DNA of 64,000 nucleotides from JACMLD01 sp047602295 (GCA_047602295.1 JASGHP010000001.1:620001-684000), one strand, 5' to 3'. Positions 26,983 through 36,876 are shown, counted from the stretch's first letter. Notes: generated by a model not told the origin, from the sequence alone. Numbers and translations are program-made.

Positions 26983-27591
26983 GTGTTAAAGAACTGGTTC
27001 CAGGAAGGATTAATAGAAGCAGGCTGCGATGAAGCAGGCAGAGGCTGTTACGCGGGGCCTGTGTATGCGGCTGCTGTAATATTGCCCACCAATTTTTTTC
27101 ATCCATTATTGAACGATTCTAAAAAATTATCTGCAGAAGAACGTTACGAGCTGCGACCTGTAATTGAAGCGCAAGCGATTGATTTTGCAGTGGGCATTGT
27201 AGATGAAGAAGGTATTGATACGCTTAATATTCTTTGGGCTTCTGTAAAAGCAATGCACCTGGCAGTTGCACAATTGAAAAAATCAAAGCCTCAATTACTG
27301 CTGATAGATGGCAATCGCTTTAAAAAATACCGCGGCATACCACATCAATGTGTTGTAAAGGGTGATGGAATTTATGCTTCTATCGCAGCCGCCAGCATCC
27401 TGGCAAAAACTTACCGCGACGATCATATGATGCGCCTGCACGAATCTTTCCCGCATTATCAATGGAATAATAACAAAGGTTATGGCACTGCAGTACATCG
27501 CAAAGCCATAGAAGAGTACGGCATTTGCATCCATCACCGCAAGAGTTTTAATATTTTACCCGGGCAAGAAGCACAACTTGAACTGCTTTAG
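26983..27591 (+). CDS. rnhB: Ribonuclease HII
   Basis: RNase HII cuts RNA in RNA-DNA hybrids and single misincorporated ribonucleotides. The 202-residue protein starts at GTG 26983 (MLKNWFQEGLIEAGCDEAGR); no better ATG exists in frame. The active-site acidic residues sit in AGCDEAGRGCYAGPV (DEAGRG motif) and LLLIDGNRF, with another in TYRDDHM. Length matches the family. It converges with mutL, with only 27 bases between stops. Confidence 0.94.
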   Translation: MLKNWFQEGLIEAGCDEAGRGCYAGPVYAAAVILPTNFFHPLLNDSKKLSAEERYELRPVIEAQAIDFAVGIVDEEGIDTLNILWASVKAMHLAVAQLKKSKPQLLLIDGNRFKKYRGIPHQCVVKGDGIYASIAAASILAKTYRDDHMMRLHESFPHYQWNNNKGYGTAVHRKAIEEYGICIHHRKSFNILPGQEAQLELL

Positions 27592-27618
27592 TTGCTTCAT
27601 ATCCTTTCAAAAAATTAC

Positions 27619-29502
27619 TTACGATCTGTCGAAAAGCTTTTCCAGGTAATCGTTTTTAAATTCTATATAAGTTGGATTGCCGCTTACCGTTGTGTTTGGT
27701 TGTGCACACGCAAATAAGTCATTCAGCAATGTTTCCATTTCTTTTTGTACCAGTTGTTTACCCGGTTTTATTGACTGTTGATAAGCCATGGAGCGTACCA
27801 GCTTCTCTCTCTTCGAAAATTTTACATCGCTGCTGAAGTGTTTGTATTGTTCCAACAAATTCTCGATAACCCTTTTCTCATTGCCTGTTTCCACATCTCC
27901 TGGTGTGCCATGTATTACAAAAGCATCTTTGCCAAATGGCTCAGCCTGGTAACCCAGCAATTGCAATTCAGCCAACAATTCATTTAAAAGAATAGCATCC
28001 GCAGTGCTAAACTGTAAGGTGACAGGAAAAAGGCTTTGCTGGCTTGCAATAGCTTTTCCACGCAGAGCTTCGCTGAAACGCTCGTACAAAACCCTTTCAT
28101 GTGCCAACTGCTGGTTTACTAAAATATAACCTCTATCAGTAGACGCAATTATGTATGCCTGGTGCAATTGCAGGAAAGGTGTATCAGCCAGCAGTTGAAA
28201 CCTGATGCCGTTATTAACCGCAGGTTGACTGCTGAAGTCGGGCGCCGTTGCTTCAGGGTTTTTAATACTGTCCAGCAAAGACTCAAACTTTGTGTCTTTT
28301 GCCGTTGTATTGGCAGGTTCATAAAAATCTCGCCAGTTTTTTAACTCTGCTGCTTTATTAGGCTCTATAAAATGCGCCTGGTGTTTTTGTGTAAAGTTTT
28401 TATAAAGATTTGACGAAGTAGCTGCTTCCTGTTTATCTGCAGTAAATGGTTTGGATACTGCATCGAGTTGCTGGATATTAATGTCAAGATCAAATTCCAA
28501 AGCGGGTGTAATGCTGAACTGTGCCAATGCATGTTTGATGGCGGCATGCACAAATGCATAAACAATCTTCTCGTCCTCAAATTTTATTTCCTGTTTGGTA
28601 GGATGAACGTTAATGTCAATCTGCGAAGGATCAAGATCTATAAATAATACATAAGCCGGAAAACTATCTGCCGCAACAATTTCCTGGAAAGCATTCATTA
28701 CAGCATGATTGAGGTAGGCACTTTTTATAAAACGGTTATTGACAAAGAAATACTGATCACCTCTTGTTTTTTTAGCAGTTTCGGGTTTACCTACAAAACC
28801 ATAAATGTTTAAATAGTCCGTTTTTTCCTGTACCGCTACCAACTTAGCATTGTAGCTACTGCCCAGTATTTGAACGATGCGTTGCTTAAGGCTGCCTTTT
28901 TCCAAATGGAACATTTCCTGCCCATTGCTGGTAAGCGAAAAAAATAATTCAGGGAAAGCCATAGCGACGCGGATAAACTCATCTACAATGTGTCGTGTCT
29001 CCGAAGCATTGCTCTTTAAAAAATTGCGACGGGCGGGTACATTAAAGAACACATTCTTCATAGCAATGCTGGTGCCGTTATTTGCAGCAATTGGCTCCTG
29101 CTTTATTACCTGGCTATTTTCTATAGTAATGAAAGTGCCCGTTTCATCTTCTGCTCTTTTTGTTTTCAGCTCCACTTGTGCCACTGCGGCAACAGAGGCT
29201 AGCGCCTCTCCGCGAAAGCCCATAGTGCGTATGCGAAAAAGATCGTCAATATTGGCAATTTTGGAAGTAGCATGCCGCTCAAAAGCCATGCGGGCATCAG
29301 TTTCGCTCATGCCTTTGCCATTATCTATTACTTGTATCAATGCCTTACCGGCATCGTTTATGATGAGTTTAATTTCTGTAGCGCCGGCATCTACTGCGTT
29401 CTCTAACAGCTCTTTTACAGCACTTGCAGGCCTTTGAATAACTTCTCCGGCTGCTATCTGGTTTGCAATATTATCGGGCAATAATTGTATGATATCTGGC
29501 AA
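27619..29502 (-). CDS. mutL: DNA mismatch repair protein MutL
   Basis: MutL couples mismatch recognition by MutS to downstream repair. The 627-residue protein has the GHKL ATPase N-terminus: IAAGEVIQRPASAVKELLEN, then DNGKGM, FRGEALAS and TKQEIKFEDE. The C-terminal dimerisation domain includes LVNQQLAHERVLYERF. This region has no DQHAxxER-type endonuclease metal motif in an obvious form (the AHER part exists without the DQ), so whether it nicks DNA is unclear. The gene ends convergently with rnhB. Confidence 0.95.
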   Translation of the reverse strand: MPDIIQLLPDNIANQIAAGEVIQRPASAVKELLENAVDAGATEIKLIINDAGKALIQVIDNGKGMSETDARMAFERHATSKIANIDDLFRIRTMGFRGEALASVAAVAQVELKTKRAEDETGTFITIENSQVIKQEPIAANNGTSIAMKNVFFNVPARRNFLKSNASETRHIVDEFIRVAMAFPELFFSLTSNGQEMFHLEKGSLKQRIVQILGSSYNAKLVAVQEKTDYLNIYGFVGKPETAKKTRGDQYFFVNNRFIKSAYLNHAVMNAFQEIVAADSFPAYVLFIDLDPSQIDINVHPTKQEIKFEDEKIVYAFVHAAIKHALAQFSITPALEFDLDINIQQLDAVSKPFTADKQEAATSSNLYKNFTQKHQAHFIEPNKAAELKNWRDFYEPANTTAKDTKFESLLDSIKNPEATAPDFSSQPAVNNGIRFQLLADTPFLQLHQAYIIASTDRGYILVNQQLAHERVLYERFSEALRGKAIASQQSLFPVTLQFSTADAILLNELLAELQLLGYQAEPFGKDAFVIHGTPGDVETGNEKRVIENLLEQYKHFSSDVKFSKREKLVRSMAYQQSIKPGKQLVQKEMETLLNDLFACAQPNTTVSGNPTYIEFKNDYLEKLFDRS

Positions 29503-29776
29503 AATCTCCTCCTTCCTTTAAGAGGGCGAAAATAAGATTAATAAGGTGAAAGAAAATGTTGAATATTAGTGCCAGATACCAGTAAAAATCTACTGTAAAC
29601 TGGCAATCGTCTTTAATAGAAAATAAGAGTTGAGTGAATACAGTAGTTGAAAAAACAGGATTTCTTCTACTAACTTATAAACAATCAGATTTTAATCTGG
29701 ATATATGAAGTGTTTCAGAGCTTCCTATCTGCACATTATCGTTAATTTGTATCCCAATCAACTATAAGAAGCAGTT

Positions 29777-32704
29777 ATGAAAAAAGGATTTCTAGTTTTA
29801 GCCCTTTTGGTTCAGTTATCAGCAATGGCTCAGCACAGTTCTTCATTAAATGCCAGTCAGTGGGTAGACAGTGTTTTTAAAACCCTTAGCAATGATCAAA
29901 AGATTGCCCAGCTAATGGTAGTGAGGCTTTCCAGTGGCAATGCGGCAAAAACAGAAGTGGTTTTTCATAACGCAGCAGTAGAAGAAGCCATCCGCAAATA
30001 CAATGTTGGTGGCATCTGCCTTTTCCAGGGCGGGCCTGTTACGCAGGCAAATTTTATCAATTATTTTCAGTCCATTGCCAAAACGCCTATCATGGTTTGT
30101 ATTGATGGAGAAAACGGTGTAGGCATGCGAATGGACAGCGTGGATGGATTGCCCAGGCAAATGATGCTGGGCGCCATGTCTGATCCAGCATTGATTTATC
30201 AATATGGAAAAGCGGTGGGCGAGCAATGCAAGCGTGCCGGCATACAGGTAAACTATGCGCCGGTGGTAGACATCAATAACAACCCCGACAACCCCGTAAT
30301 TAACGACCGATCTTTTGGAGAAGACAAATACAAAGTTTCCTCTTTTGGCGTAAACTACATGCGTGGTATGCAGGATGCGGGTGTAATGGCATGTGCCAAA
30401 CATTTTCCGGGGCATGGAGATGTGGCAGTTGATTCTCACTTAGACCTTCCCGTTATAAATAAAACAAAAGAGCAATTAGACTCGCTGGAAATATATCCTT
30501 TCAGGGAAATGATAAAAGCAGGTGTGGGCAGTATTATGGTAGCACATCTTTCCATACCCGCAATAGACAATACTGCCAACAGGCCAACTTCTATATCTTA
30601 CAACAATGTAACTACCCTATTACGCAATGAACTTGGTTTTACCGGTCTTACTTTCACAGATGCACTTGAAATGAAAGGCGTAGCTAAATTTTTTCCGGAT
30701 GGAGAAGCTTCTGCTCAATCATTAATTGCCGGTAACGATATGCTTTGTCTGCCAGGTGATATACCAGGAGCTATTGAAAAAATAAAAGCCGCTATTAAGA
30801 AAAAGAAATTAAGCTGGGATGATATTGACATGCACGTAAAAAAAGTTTTGCTGGCCAAGTATCAATATGGTTTGGCAAACAATCAGCCAATAGAAACTTA
30901 TCATCTTACAGAAGATCTTAACCAGCAAATTGCTCCTATAAAAAGAACAGTGGCAGAAAATGCGCTTACACTCTTGCGCAACGATGAACCTTTTATTTTT
31001 CCATTGCCTGCCAACACAAAAAAGAGAGTGGCATATATAGGTTTTGGACTTACGCAAGACAATGCTTTTGCCCAGCGCATGCGCACCGATTACAAAGCGC
31101 ATACTTATTATTTCGATTACAAACTTGACAGTACACAAGCAAATGCATTGCTTCAGTTAATAAAAAACAGGTACGATGTTGTGGTGATTGGTTTGCACAA
31201 CTATGCCCGTTATCCTGCCAATAATTTCGGCATTAGCCCGGTAGCATTATCATTGATACAACAAATACAACAACAGTTTAGTACGGTTACATTTGCTTTT
31301 GGAAATCCTTATGCAATAAAGAATTTCTGCAATGCTAAAAACCTGGTAGCTTGTTATGAAGACGATGAAATTGTTCAGCAAACCGCTGCTGATTTACTGA
31401 ATGGTCGGTTTACGCCGAAAGGGCGCCTGCCTGTAACTGTTTGCCCAACGCTTTTATATGGAGCTGGAATTTCTCCTGTAAAGCTGATGCCCGAAGCTGC
31501 ACCATCAACTGTGGGATTGAACGCTGCCAAACTTAACGTTATTGATTCTATTGCCAATGATGCTATTAAAAGACATGCATTCCCCGGTTGTGTGGTGTTG
31601 GTAGCAAAAGATGGAAAGATTGTGTTTGATAAATCTTACGGTTATCTTACTTACGATAGTATTCAGCCTGTATACCGCGAAACCATTTATGATATGGCTT
31701 CTGTAACCAAGATAATGGCTACACTTTTATCTGTAATGCATTTGTACGACGAAGGGAAAATTGATCTTCAAAAAACATTGGGCGATTATTTACCGTGGAC
31801 AAGAAACACCAATAAGCAGAATTTAAAAATCTGGGATATTCTTCTGCACCAGGCCGGGTTGAAATCTTTTATTCCTTTCTTCCGGGAAACAGTAGATACC
31901 AACCGCGTTGATTTGGTGTCTGGCAAATTCTTTACGTTTAAACCAGATTCTTTACATAGTGTGCGTGTAGCAGACAATATGTTTATGCGCAACGATTGGA
32001 CTGATACTATTTACAAGCGCATTATTGTATCGCCTGTTGGCCCTAAAGATGTGTATGTGTACAGCGACAATGATTTTATTTTCCTTGGTAAAATTGTGGA
32101 AGCGCTTAGCGGCAAAACACTTGATCAATATGCAAAGGAAACTTTTTATGACAAGCTGGGGCTGACTGGTACAGGCTTCAAACCACGCAATCGTTTTCCA
32201 TTAACGGATATTGCACCAACAGAAAAGGAAAAAGGTTTTCGCAATCAATTGCTATGGGGCGATGTGCATGATCCGGGAGCAGCAATGTTTGGTGGTGTTG
32301 CCGGACATGCAGGTTTGTTCAGCAATGCTTATGATATGGCCATCTTGTGCCAGATGTTGCTGAATGGCGGCACTTTTAACGGTCAACAGTTTATTAAAAA
32401 AGAAACCATTGATTATTTCAGCCAATATCATAGCAATATTAGTCGCCGCGGATTGGGTTTTGATAAACCTGAAAAAGACAATGCTACAAGCAAAGATCCA
32501 TATCCTGCCCGCTCTGCTTCACCAGAAACAATTGGGCATACGGGTTATACCGGCACTTGCTTCTGGATAGATCCAAAATCTAATTTCAGTTTTATATTTC
32601 TTTCCAACCGTGTAAATCCTGATGGTGGTGCAAATACTAAAATAACCACCATGAGCATCAGGCCAAAAATTATGGAAGCCATTTACCAGGCAATGGAGAA
32701 ATAG
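29777..32704 (+). CDS. GH3 beta-N-acetylhexosaminidase fused to a serine beta-lactamase-like hydrolase
   Basis: This 975-residue exported protein (signal peptide 1-18, MKKGFLVLALLVQLSAMA) fuses two enzymes. The GH3 domain (about 25-560) is of the NagZ group: AKHFPGHGDVAVDSH carries the general acid/base His of that group, and FTDALEMKG holds the nucleophile Asp. The C-terminal domain (about 590-970) is a class C beta-lactamase/penicillin-binding fold. Its Ser-X-X-Lys is SVTK in DMASVTKIMAT, the Tyr-X-Asn equivalent is YSDNDF and the third motif is GHTGYTG. All three motifs look intact. The fusion is frequent in Bacteroidota and points to periplasmic or surface peptidoglycan turnover. A CE4 deacetylase lies convergently next door. 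Confidence 0.92.
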   Translation: MKKGFLVLALLVQLSAMAQHSSSLNASQWVDSVFKTLSNDQKIAQLMVVRLSSGNAAKTEVVFHNAAVEEAIRKYNVGGICLFQGGPVTQANFINYFQSIAKTPIMVCIDGENGVGMRMDSVDGLPRQMMLGAMSDPALIYQYGKAVGEQCKRAGIQVNYAPVVDINNNPDNPVINDRSFGEDKYKVSSFGVNYMRGMQDAGVMACAKHFPGHGDVAVDSHLDLPVINKTKEQLDSLEIYPFREMIKAGVGSIMVAHLSIPAIDNTANRPTSISYNNVTTLLRNELGFTGLTFTDALEMKGVAKFFPDGEASAQSLIAGNDMLCLPGDIPGAIEKIKAAIKKKKLSWDDIDMHVKKVLLAKYQYGLANNQPIETYHLTEDLNQQIAPIKRTVAENALTLLRNDEPFIFPLPANTKKRVAYIGFGLTQDNAFAQRMRTDYKAHTYYFDYKLDSTQANALLQLIKNRYDVVVIGLHNYARYPANNFGISPVALSLIQQIQQQFSTVTFAFGNPYAIKNFCNAKNLVACYEDDEIVQQTAADLLNGRFTPKGRLPVTVCPTLLYGAGISPVKLMPEAAPSTVGLNAAKLNVIDSIANDAIKRHAFPGCVVLVAKDGKIVFDKSYGYLTYDSIQPVYRETIYDMASVTKIMATLLSVMHLYDEGKIDLQKTLGDYLPWTRNTNKQNLKIWDILLHQAGLKSFIPFFRETVDTNRVDLVSGKFFTFKPDSLHSVRVADNMFMRNDWTDTIYKRIIVSPVGPKDVYVYSDNDFIFLGKIVEALSGKTLDQYAKETFYDKLGLTGTGFKPRNRFPLTDIAPTEKEKGFRNQLLWGDVHDPGAAMFGGVAGHAGLFSNAYDMAILCQMLLNGGTFNGQQFIKKETIDYFSQYHSNISRRGLGFDKPEKDNATSKDPYPARSASPETIGHTGYTGTCFWIDPKSNFSFIFLSNRVNPDGGANTKITTMSIRPKIMEAIYQAMEK

Positions 32705-32793
32705 AGCTACAAGTTTAAAGCTGCAAGCTGCAAGTCGGGAAGCACAGTTTAAATGCTAATGACTTGCAGCTTGCAGTTTATAGCTAGCAGCTA
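32705..32793. repeat. Intergenic inverted word-repeat, locus B
   Basis: The left arm (32705-32735) is built from GCTACAAG and CTGCAAGCTGCAAGT. The right arm (32761-32793) is nearly its reverse complement (ACTTGCAGCTTGCAG and so on). Between are 25 bases containing GTTTAAATGCT. It sits between convergent genes and the right arm reaches the stop codon of the deacetylase, so it may end both transcripts. Confidence 0.7.
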
Positions 32794-33642
32794 GTTCTTC
32801 ACGCCCGGATAATTGCTTACCAATTCCAGCTCATAATTTTCGTTGAGCTTTAACAGGCGAATAAAGTTGTGCAATTCTATAGAATCATTCGCATCTGCGT
32901 ATACCTGGTCGTGTGCCAGCAATACCAATTGCTCGGGCGTTCTGGTACGGTGGTGCGCAAATACGCTGTCTATTTGCCGCATCAGGTCGTCTGCAGTATT
33001 CTGTAACGTTAAGTCCTTAGCATTGTAATGCCACTCCAAATCCCAGCCCATAATTGCAAAGCCTGCTTTCTCTAATGAGTCTACCGCCATCTTGCTTTTT
33101 TTAAGATCTGTATATTGTATGGTATCTATGCGCCAGGTATTGCGACCAGGTGTTCGGCAAATATTATTATTCAACCCAAGGCTATCCTGGCTATGCCTGA
33201 AGTCATTAATAACAGAATCAGGATCGTTATAAAAATTTTCGTAGTGATTGTGCTCTGCATGCGTATAGCTATGGTTGCACAACTCAATTTGTTTTGCCAT
33301 TTTAAGACTGTCCCAGGTTTGTTGCTGGCCTGTGCTGGCAAATACATGTTCGCCCACAATAAAGAAGGTAACAGGCACTTGCTCTTCCTGCATAATGTGC
33401 AGCACTTTTTGTGTGCCATGGTTTGGCCCATCATCAAAAGTGAGATAGATTTTTTTCTTCTTCTTTTTAGTAGGAGGTTTATTCTTCGCCAATGCCTTTT
33501 CGGGTTTTTGGCTAGTTTTTACCTGGCTGGTGAAAAATTTTCCTTTGCCGGCATGTTGGTACACGGCAAGGCATGCAAACAATAAGATTGTTCTGAGAAA
33601 ATAGGAAACTGCCTGTGAGCTTCCCTGATTGTCGGGGTCCAT
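32791..33642 (-). CDS. Polysaccharide deacetylase, CE4 family
   Basis: A CE4 (NodB homology) deacetylase acting on an envelope or secreted N-acetylated glycan. The 283-residue protein starts with a hydrophobic segment (about residues 12-26) that may anchor it, then a Lys-rich linker. The NodB domain (about 65-270) has TFDDGPNHG with the two Asp ligands, HSYTHAEHN with the two His ligands of the metal, and CRTPGRNTWRID. Catalytic residues look complete. It may act with the neighbouring GH3/serine hydrolase on peptidoglycan. Confidence 0.9.
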   Translation of the reverse strand: MDPDNQGSSQAVSYFLRTILLFACLAVYQHAGKGKFFTSQVKTSQKPEKALAKNKPPTKKKKKKIYLTFDDGPNHGTQKVLHIMQEEQVPVTFFIVGEHVFASTGQQQTWDSLKMAKQIELCNHSYTHAEHNHYENFYNDPDSVINDFRHSQDSLGLNNNICRTPGRNTWRIDTIQYTDLKKSKMAVDSLEKAGFAIMGWDLEWHYNAKDLTLQNTADDLMRQIDSVFAHHRTRTPEQLVLLAHDQVYADANDSIELHNFIRLLKLNENYELELVSNYPGVKN

Positions 33643-33738
33643 AAAGTTTAGGGGAATTATTTACATAAATGTAGTAAGCGGAAAAATGCTTTGCAAAATC
33701 CGTTTGGTTAAAGAATTTGTAAAACCATAAGAAGGTTT

Positions 33739-33890
33739 CAAGTCGCAAGCTTCAAGCTACAAGTGCTGATGGAAATGTTCTTTCGTTAGTTAGCAATTTC
33801 AAAATGCTGAGACAGGTTTTAAATGCTATAAAGGCAACGCTTGCCTCTTCGGGAAAACCTTGTAGCTTGCGGCTAACAACTAGTAGCTGA
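33739..33890. repeat. Intergenic inverted word-repeat, locus C
   Basis: The left arm CAAGTCGCAAGCTTCAAGCT (33740 on, then ACAAG) pairs with the right arm CTTGTAGCTTGCGGCT near 33859-33875 and beyond. About 95 bases lie between, including GGTTTTAAATGCTATAAAGG, which resembles the centre of locus B. It lies between divergent genes (deacetylase, GntP permease), so termination is not its role. Confidence 0.55.
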
Positions 33891-33895
33891 TCTTC

Positions 33896-35230
33896 ATGCA
33901 AGCTTCCTTTCTTCAAACGATGTTTTTCTTGTTAGCTGGTATTGCTGTTATTGTTTTGCTTACGGCAAAATTCAGGGTGCATGCGTTTTTTGCATTGCTG
34001 CTGGCTTGCTTTGTAGTAGGAATAGGGATAGGGATGCCGGTAACCAATATCATAAATACAGCGAAAGATGGTTTTGGCAATATTATGAAGTCGCTGGGAT
34101 TGATAATTGTGCTGGGCACCTGCCTGGGCATTGTGTTGCAACACACAGGCAGTACCAGTGTAATAGCCGGTTTTATCAGCAAGAAAACAGGGAAGCGTTT
34201 TGCATCGCTGGCAATGAGCATTACAGGTTTTGTAGCGGGGCTGCCGGTTTTTTGCGATTCGGGCTATATCGTATTAAGCGGGTTGAACCTTTCTATGGCG
34301 AAACGAACCGGTACGCCGGTAACTATCATGAGCGTATCGCTTGCTACTGGTTTATATGCGGTGCATTGTTTAATACCGCCGCATCCCGGTGCCACCGCAG
34401 CAGCAGCTACCATTGGTGTAGATTTTGGAAAACTGATCCTTACCGGAATTGTCATTGCCATACCAGCCATGTTGGTGGGTTATGCCTGGGCAAATTATGC
34501 AGGAAGAAAAACAGCAGTTATTCATTCCATCACTGAAGAAGAAGAAAATGCTACTGCTGAAAAATTGCCTTCTCTAACTGCTGCATTATTGCCAATAGCA
34601 GTTCCTATTATTTTAATTGCGGTGAAGTCCTTTCTCAGTACAAATGCAACAAGCAAAACATTCTTGCATAATTTGTTTGATGTTTTAGGGGATCCTGTAA
34701 TGGCCTTGACGGTTGGTATTTTGCTGGCTTTCGCTGCAGGTCGCTCTTGGAAAAAAGAAACTGTTAGTCAGTTACTATCAGAAGCTGCCGAAAAAGCTGG
34801 CGGCATATTGGTAATCATTGGCGCAGGCGGCGCTTTTGGTGCTATACTGGCAGCAGCAAAGATTGGCCAGCATTTTAGTGAAGCAGTTGCTTTAGGCAGT
34901 ATGGGATTGTTGTTTCCTTTTTTGATTACCGCTATTTTAAAAACCGCACAAGGCTCTTCTACCGTAGCTATTATAACAGCTGCTTCTATTGTTCAACCAT
35001 TATTGCCGGCATTGGGTTTGCAATCGGGCAATGGACCTTTACTGGCAGTATTGTCAATGGGCGCAGGTTCTATGATGCTTAGCCATGCCAATGATGCTTA
35101 CTTCTGGGTGATTGCAAAATTTTCTGGCATAGAAATGAAAACCATGTTGAAAGTTTATACCATCGCTTCAGCATTAATGGGTATTGTAAGTTTTATTATG
35201 GTGTGGCTGCTATCATTAATTTTGCATTGA
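33896..35230 (+). CDS. GntP family permease
   Basis: A 444-residue inner-membrane transporter of the gluconate:H+ symporter (GntP) family, with about 12-14 hydrophobic segments. Family stretches seen include GFVAGLPVFCDSGY, CLIPPHPGATAAAA and KTAQGSSTVAIITA. Members carry gluconate, 2-keto-3-deoxygluconate, L-idonate, glycerate or serine, and the substrate here cannot be told. An aldehyde dehydrogenase lies 150 bases downstream on the same strand, but a word-repeat separates them, so co-transcription is uncertain. Confidence 0.9.
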   Translation: MQASFLQTMFFLLAGIAVIVLLTAKFRVHAFFALLLACFVVGIGIGMPVTNIINTAKDGFGNIMKSLGLIIVLGTCLGIVLQHTGSTSVIAGFISKKTGKRFASLAMSITGFVAGLPVFCDSGYIVLSGLNLSMAKRTGTPVTIMSVSLATGLYAVHCLIPPHPGATAAAATIGVDFGKLILTGIVIAIPAMLVGYAWANYAGRKTAVIHSITEEEENATAEKLPSLTAALLPIAVPIILIAVKSFLSTNATSKTFLHNLFDVLGDPVMALTVGILLAFAAGRSWKKETVSQLLSEAAEKAGGILVIIGAGGAFGAILAAAKIGQHFSEAVALGSMGLLFPFLITAILKTAQGSSTVAIITAASIVQPLLPALGLQSGNGPLLAVLSMGAGSMMLSHANDAYFWVIAKFSGIEMKTMLKVYTIASALMGIVSFIMVWLLSLILH

Positions 35231-35243
35231 GGGTTATATCGTC

Positions 35244-35360
35244 TGTGTTATGTGCTATGTGTTAAGTGTTATGTTCTTCAGTAGCAATGTTGATGAGTAT
35301 AAGTAACAAGCACTACGAGGTGCGCAACTTAAAACACAACACATACCCCATAACACAATT
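35244..35360. repeat. Intergenic inverted word-repeat, locus D
   Basis: The left arm (35244-35274) repeats GTGTTATGTG and GTTAAGTGTTATG words. The right arm (35326-35360) has AACTTAAAACACAACACATA and CATAACACAA. The centre is about 50 unique bases. It lies between the GntP gene and the aldehyde dehydrogenase. Confidence 0.6.
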
Positions 35361-35382
35361 TATATTATCATATTGCTTGTCT

Positions 35383-36765
35383 ATGCATATAAGTTCAATA
35401 CAGTCTTCTCTATTTGCTGCGCGAAACTATTTTAATAGCGGCGCAACAAAAACATATGCTTTTAGAAAAAAGCAATTGCAAAATTTTAAAGCAACGCTGT
35501 TAGCAAATGAGCAAGCCATCTACCAGGCATTGTATGCAGACCTGAAGAAAAGTCCTGAAGAAGCTTATGCAAGTGAATTGGGTTTGTTGCTGAATGAAAT
35601 CAATTATGCTATCAAACATCTTCAGCAGTGGATGTATCCCAAAAATGCCAATACAGATTTGGTAAACCTTCCATCTTCCAGTAAAATTTATAGGGATCCT
35701 TTAGGTGTGGTGCTCATTATTGCTCCGTGGAATTATCCGTTGCAATTGGCTTTGATTCCATTGATAGGTGCAATTGCTGGTGGCAACTGCGCCATTGTAA
35801 AACCTTCCGAACTGGCACCGGCTACAGAAGCTATTATTCAAAAAATTATACAACAAACTTTTACCACTGAATACATAAATGTAGTGACTGGCGATGGCGC
35901 AACTGTTGTTCCCGCAATGATGAACAGCTTTAGGTTCGATCATATTTTTTATACAGGAAGCATACCGGTAGGAAAAAGCATTTACCAGATGGCTGCAAAA
36001 GATCTTATACCGGTTACATTGGAGCTGGGTGGCAAAAGCCCGGCTGTAGTGGAAGCAGATGCTCATTTGCCCAGCACAGCCCGCAGAATTGTATTGGGCA
36101 AGTTTTTAAATGCCGGCCAAACCTGTATTGCACCTGATTATCTTTTGGTGCATGCATCTGTAAAAGATCAATTGCTGGAAAAAATAAAAATTGAAATCAA
36201 TAATTTTTACGGTGCTGATGCTACGGCTAGTTATGATTATGGGAAAATAATTAATGAAAAAAGATTTGATACGCTTACCAGTTATTTATTGCAGGGAAAA
36301 ATTGTTTGTGGTGGACAGCATGATAGAAGTAAATTATTTATCGCTCCCACTTTATTGGAAGATGTTTCACCAGATGCTGCATTGATGAAAGAAGAAATTT
36401 TCGGACCCATACTTCCGGTTATCAGTTTTAGCAGTACAACCGAAGCTATGGACCTGGTAAAACGCAATGCAAATCCATTGGCTTTTTATTTGTTTACAAG
36501 CTCAGCTAGCAAAGAAAAGGAATGGATTGAAGCGATTCCTTTTGGTGGTGGTTGTATTAATAATGCAGACTGGCATTTTACCAATCACCATTTGCCTTTT
36601 GGTGGCGTTGGCAATAGCGGTTTAGGTGCTTATCACGGCAAGTATAGTTTCGATACGTTTACAAGGCAGAAAGCAGTATTAAAAACGCCCACCTGGTTTG
36701 ATCCATCGATAAAATACCCTTCGTTTAAAGGCAGGCTTAAATTATTGAAATGGCTGATAAAATAA
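35383..36765 (+). CDS. Aldehyde dehydrogenase, ALDH3-like
   Basis: Cytoplasmic NAD(P)-dependent aldehyde dehydrogenase of 460 residues when started at ATG 35383 (MHISSIQSS); the longer upstream frame would run through the word-repeat D. Visible motifs are IAPWNYPLQLALIPL, the catalytic Glu in VTLELGGKSP, and the Cys in NAGQTCIAPDYLL. Its length and the hydrophobic-basic C-terminus (GRLKLLKWLIK) match the ALDH3 group that oxidises fatty or aromatic aldehydes. No dedicated regulator is adjacent. Confidence 0.9.
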   Translation: MHISSIQSSLFAARNYFNSGATKTYAFRKKQLQNFKATLLANEQAIYQALYADLKKSPEEAYASELGLLLNEINYAIKHLQQWMYPKNANTDLVNLPSSSKIYRDPLGVVLIIAPWNYPLQLALIPLIGAIAGGNCAIVKPSELAPATEAIIQKIIQQTFTTEYINVVTGDGATVVPAMMNSFRFDHIFYTGSIPVGKSIYQMAAKDLIPVTLELGGKSPAVVEADAHLPSTARRIVLGKFLNAGQTCIAPDYLLVHASVKDQLLEKIKIEINNFYGADATASYDYGKIINEKRFDTLTSYLLQGKIVCGGQHDRSKLFIAPTLLEDVSPDAALMKEEIFGPILPVISFSSTTEAMDLVKRNANPLAFYLFTSSASKEKEWIEAIPFGGGCINNADWHFTNHHLPFGGVGNSGLGAYHGKYSFDTFTRQKAVLKTPTWFDPSIKYPSFKGRLKLLKWLIK

Positions 36766-36778
36766 GAAACCGCTATTA

Positions 36779-36800
36779 GGGTCGAAAAATTTCTACATGT
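36779..36800. repeat. Degenerate GGGCGAAA-type repeat
   Basis: GGGTCGAAAAATTTCTACATG resembles the left half of the copy at 41775-41794. Pairing is poor, so it may be a decayed copy. Confidence 0.3.
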
Positions 36801-36833
36801 TAACTCTTAAAGCCATAACAAAGCACATAAAAT

Positions 36834-36870
36834 TTCGTTTGTGAAATGCTATTGCGCTTTTTCAAACGAA
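36834..36870. promoter_or_regulatory. Inverted repeat at the start of the first GPx gene
   Basis: TTCGTTTG (36834-36841) and CAAACGAA (36863-36870) are perfect eight-base arms with 21 bases between, just before the ATG at 36877. It may be an operator or an mRNA leader stem that covers the start region. Confidence 0.4.
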
Positions 36871-36876
36871 CTTTTT

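Noticed and set aside
34006..34536. 176-residue plus-strand frame inside the GntP gene
   Set aside because: A shifted-frame shadow of the permease with no motif.
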